A stretch of DNA of 64,000 nucleotides from Flavobacterium hiemivividum (lineage in GTDB: Bacteria > Bacteroidota > Bacteroidia > Flavobacteriales > Flavobacteriaceae): positions 496,001-560,000 of the forward strand of contig NZ_SMFO01000001.1 of NCBI RefSeq assembly GCF_004349145.1, written 5' to 3'. Shown here piece after piece: positions 61,683 through 64,000 of the stretch. Below the pieces are notes generated by a model. That model saw only the letters and a list, made by a program, of their open reading frames with translations. It was not told where the DNA came from and ran no database searches. Within the stretch, counting starts at the first letter, position 1. Every line of letters starts with the position of its first letter. The translations under genes and the position numbers were made by a program.

Positions 61683-62153
61683 ATGAAATTAAACTCCATG
61701 GTCGTAGAAATAGACGGAATCGACAAAGAAATTTTAAGATTCCTTATGGAAGACGCTCGCAAACCAATCCTCCAAATCGCGAATAAAATAGGAATTTCGG
61801 GAGCGGCTATTCATCAAAGATTGCGAAAACTCGAAGTGTCTGGAGTAATTTCAGGTTCAAAATTTGTCGTAAACCACAAAGTTCTTGGATACAACACCAT
61901 GGCTTTTATTGGAGTTTACCTTGACAAAGCAGCCCGAAACCCAGAAGCTGTAAAGGAATTAAGAAAAATCCCCGAAGTCTTAGAATGTCATTTTACCACT
62001 GGAAACTGGTCTATATTGATTAAAATAATCTGTAGAGACAATCAGCATTTAATGCAATTGCTAAATTCTAAAATTCAAGTGATAGAAGGTGTTTCCAGAA
62101 CAGAAACCTTCATTTCCTTAGATCAGCAAATTGACAGACAAATACAGCTCTAA
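61683..62153 (+). CDS. Lrp/AsnC-family transcriptional regulator, second copy
   Basis: 156 residues: HTH (DKEILRFLMEDARKPILQIA, SGAAIHQRLRKLE) and a C-terminal ligand domain. The first helix is closer to AsnC-type members than that of the regulator beside metE, and the two are clearly diverged. The leader palindrome suggests autoregulation. No operon partner is present, so the target is unknown. Confidence 0.9.
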   Translation: MKLNSMVVEIDGIDKEILRFLMEDARKPILQIANKIGISGAAIHQRLRKLEVSGVISGSKFVVNHKVLGYNTMAFIGVYLDKAARNPEAVKELRKIPEVLECHFTTGNWSILIKIICRDNQHLMQLLNSKIQVIEGVSRTETFISLDQQIDRQIQL

Positions 62154-62180
62154 AAAAATACACTTTAATTAAAATCCAAA

Positions 62181-62218
62181 AAAAATCCAAATCCCAGCTA
62201 ATGGAATTTGGATTTTTT
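62181..62218. terminator. Bidirectional terminator after the second lrp gene
   Basis: Sixteen-position stem with one C-A mismatch (62181-62196 with 62202-62217; CCAAATCCCA/TGGAATTTGG core) and five-base loop. The core is nearly identical to the leuS terminator at 63159-63191. Confidence 0.8.
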
Positions 62219-62288
62219 AGATATAACAACATCTTATTCCCTACTTCTTAGTTAGAATTTGAAGTTTTGAAATCGGAGTTTTTAAAGA

Positions 62289-62981
62289 TTAATCTCTTTG
62301 ACTACTGCCGCCCATATAAATGGAAACATAATACAATAAGGTAGCAATAGAACCTAAAGCAGCAACCAAATAAGTTCTAGCAGCCCACTTTAAAGCATCT
62401 TTAGCTCCAGCTTGCTCTTGTTGCGTAAGCATTCTTTTGTTCTCTAACCATGCCAAAGCGCGATGACTAGCATCATATTCTACAGGTAAAGTCACTAATG
62501 AAAAAACAGTTGTTGCAGCAAAAAGTACAATTCCGAAAAGCAATAATTGCGGAAAAGTATTCATTAACAAAATCCCTCCTAAAAGAATCCATTGCATATA
62601 AGTAGAGGCTACATTTACAAACGGAACCAATTTAGAACGCATAGTCAACCATTCATAACCTACAGCATGTTGTACCGCGTGACCACATTCGTGTGCCGCA
62701 ACGGCTGCCGCAGCTGCATTGCGCTGGTTGTAAACCGCCTCACTTAGATTCACCGTTTTATCAACTGGATTATAATGATCTGTCAATTGACCAGCTACTG
62801 AAATCACACGTACATCGCGAATTCCATTATCTGCCAGCATCTTCTCGGCAATTTCAGCACCACTCATGCCATTTTGCAATTGCAGTTTAGAATAATGTGC
62901 AAATTTGCTTTTTAGCCTTGCGCTTACCGCCCAGCTTGCCAGCATGATTGCTCCGGCAAGAATTAAATAACTCATTCCCAT
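62289..62981 (-). CDS. Zinc metallopeptidase, neutral membrane-anchored type
   Basis: 230 residues with the zinc motif HECGH in AAHECGHAVQHAVGYE and hydrophobic segments at the N-terminus, near 120-150 and near the C-terminus. It belongs to the Zn_peptidase_2 family of uncharacterised membrane peptidases. Metal-binding residues are intact; substrates unknown. Alternative ATG two codons in; start not critical. Confidence 0.88.
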   Translation of the reverse strand: MGMSYLILAGAIMLASWAVSARLKSKFAHYSKLQLQNGMSGAEIAEKMLADNGIRDVRVISVAGQLTDHYNPVDKTVNLSEAVYNQRNAAAAAVAAHECGHAVQHAVGYEWLTMRSKLVPFVNVASTYMQWILLGGILLMNTFPQLLLFGIVLFAATTVFSLVTLPVEYDASHRALAWLENKRMLTQQEQAGAKDALKWAARTYLVAALGSIATLLYYVSIYMGGSSQRD

Positions 62982-63158
62982 AATTCAGTGTTTTATTTTT
63001 TAAAGTTACAAAGGAAATATCAAATTACGAACCAAATTTTGAAAATGCCAAATTGACATTGGTTAAATATTTATTAAATAATAATTTCGATCGAAAGAAT
63101 GAAATTCCAAATAGAGAAATTCCAACCTTACAACAAGAACCTTTTTTTACAAAAAAAA

Positions 63159-63191
63159 AAAACCAAATCCCACTAATTGGAATTTGGTTTT
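63159..63191 (-). terminator. Terminator of leuS
   Basis: Stem AAAACCAAATCCCA (63159-63172) with TGGAATTTGGTTTT (63178-63191), one C-A mismatch at the same position as in the terminator at 62181-62218, with a long A tract outside. Directly beside it, GAAATTCCAA occurs at 63101-63110 and 63116-63125. Confidence 0.8.
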
Positions 63192-63215
63192 TAAGTGTTG
63201 AATTATTTAAGAAAT

Positions 63216-64000
63216 TTACCCTACCAAGTTAATGATTTTCCCAGGGACAATAATCACCTTATTTGGCGTTCTTCCTTCTAATTGTTTTATCGTTCTTTCG
63301 TCTTTCATAATGATTTCTTCGATTTGATCCTTGGTTAAATCCAAAGGCAATTCGATAGTGAAACGCATTTTTCCGTTAAAAGAAACAGGATATTCCTTAC
63401 TACTTTCTATTAAATGTTTTGGTTCGAAAACAGGAAAAGGAACCGTTGCAATAGAACCTTCATGCCCTAATAACGACCACAACTCCTCAGCAATGTGCGG
63501 AGCATAAGGCGAAATCACGATAGCCAATGGTTCTAAAATAGCGCGAGAATGACAACCTTGAGTTGACAATTCATTCACACAAATCATAAACTGCGAAACT
63601 GAAGTATTGAAAGAGAAATTCTCAATATCATCGGCTACTTTTTTAATGGTTTTGTGTAATGTTTTTAAATTGTCTTTTGTTGGGACTTCATCAGTCACAA
63701 TCAAATTGTGTTCGTCAAAATACAAACGACATAGTTTTTTCAAGAAACCAAATACTCCTGAAATACCTGCTGTGTTCCATGGTTTTGCTTGCTCTAATGG
63801 ACCTAAGAACATTTCATACAAACGTAAAGTATCGGCTCCGTATTCATTGCAAATATCATCTGGAGTAACTACATTGTATTTAGACTTAGACATTTTTTCT
63901 ACTTCGCGACCAACGATGTATTTTCCGTTGTCGTCACAAATGAAATCAGCATCTTTATAATATTCTCTCCACGCTTTAAACCTTTCAGTATCTAATTCAT
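63216..64000 (-). CDS. leuS: Leucyl-tRNA synthetase, C-terminal part (runs off the window)
   Basis: The frame is open from the stop at 63216 to the window edge at 64000. The Met at 63893 is internal: upstream codons continue EKMSKSKYN, the KMSKS signature of class I synthetases. The remainder is the anticodon-binding domain and the C-terminal extension of LeuRS (ADTLRLYEMFLGPLEQAKPW is diagnostic). About 260 of roughly 940 residues are present. Confidence 0.95.
   Translation of the reverse strand, partial: ELDTERFKAWREYYKDADFICDDNGKYIVGREVEKMSKSKYNVVTPDDICNEYGADTLRLYEMFLGPLEQAKPWNTAGISGVFGFLKKLCRLYFDEHNLIVTDEVPTKDNLKTLHKTIKKVADDIENFSFNTSVSQFMICVNELSTQGCHSRAILEPLAIVISPYAPHIAEELWSLLGHEGSIATVPFPVFEPKHLIESSKEYPVSFNGKMRFTIELPLDLTKDQIEEIIMKDERTIKQLEGRTPNKVIIVPGKIINLVG

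Overview
This window is core chromosome of a Flavobacterium-like member of the Bacteroidetes. The evidence is AT-rich DNA, a gldE-gldD gliding-motility pair, no Shine-Dalgarno-like leaders, recurrent TAnnTTTG -7 promoter boxes, TonB-dependent and OprP-type outer-membrane proteins, a type IX secretion sorting domain, and lipoproteins with SxC lipoboxes. I see no phage, insertion sequence, CRISPR array, rRNA or tRNA. The accessory signals are one toxin-antitoxin pair and several families of intergenic repeats.

Layout. 1-3.6 kb: M16 pseudo-peptidase, EamA exporter, HMA lipoprotein. 3.6-7.6 kb: minus-strand mutY / ssb-gldE-gldD, divergent from an HU gene that is followed by a 30-residue, extremely basic mini-gene. 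7.6-14.6 kb: heptamer repeats, RNase G, a palindromic repeat element, TadA-like deaminase, dxs, DUF3078 barrel, dgt. 14.8-23 kb: Lrp regulator divergent from metE with a matching operator, RDD protein, nrdA and nrdB. 23-31 kb: DUF3109, MarC, small membrane proteins, hupE-dCMP deaminase-CTP protease, TerB-like, fbp. 31-37.5 kb: GNAT, aspartokinase, large outer-membrane barrel, glycosyltransferase. 37.6-53.3 kb: a phosphate-starvation island: pstC-pstA-pstB-phoU, pstS, two OprP-like porins, carbonic anhydrase, PhoR/PhoB-like pair, then a TonB receptor, a beta-helix lipoprotein and a mini-protein made almost only of a T9SS sorting domain. 53.4-64 kb: LuxE-like ligase, toxin-antitoxin pair, tyrS, epimerase, dihydroorotase, GT2, DUF4271-hemD, second Lrp regulator, zinc peptidase and the 3' part of leuS.

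The strongest unifying observation is regulatory. Five transcription units of the phosphate island (pstS, pstC, both porins, the TonB receptor) carry heptamers resembling GTTAACA on the coding strand, spaced exactly 11 bp apart and in constant phase with the -7 box: 9 bp, or 9 bp plus multiples of 11. This has the geometry of a Pho box with a different sequence, and it places the TonB receptor and its lipoprotein in the predicted Pho regulon. Other noteworthy points are a PstS-like domain inserted in PstC, a RelE-type toxin whose only plausible start is ACG, apparently leaderless dxs, and a two-copy repeat element whose hairpin stem varies in sequence while keeping its pairing.
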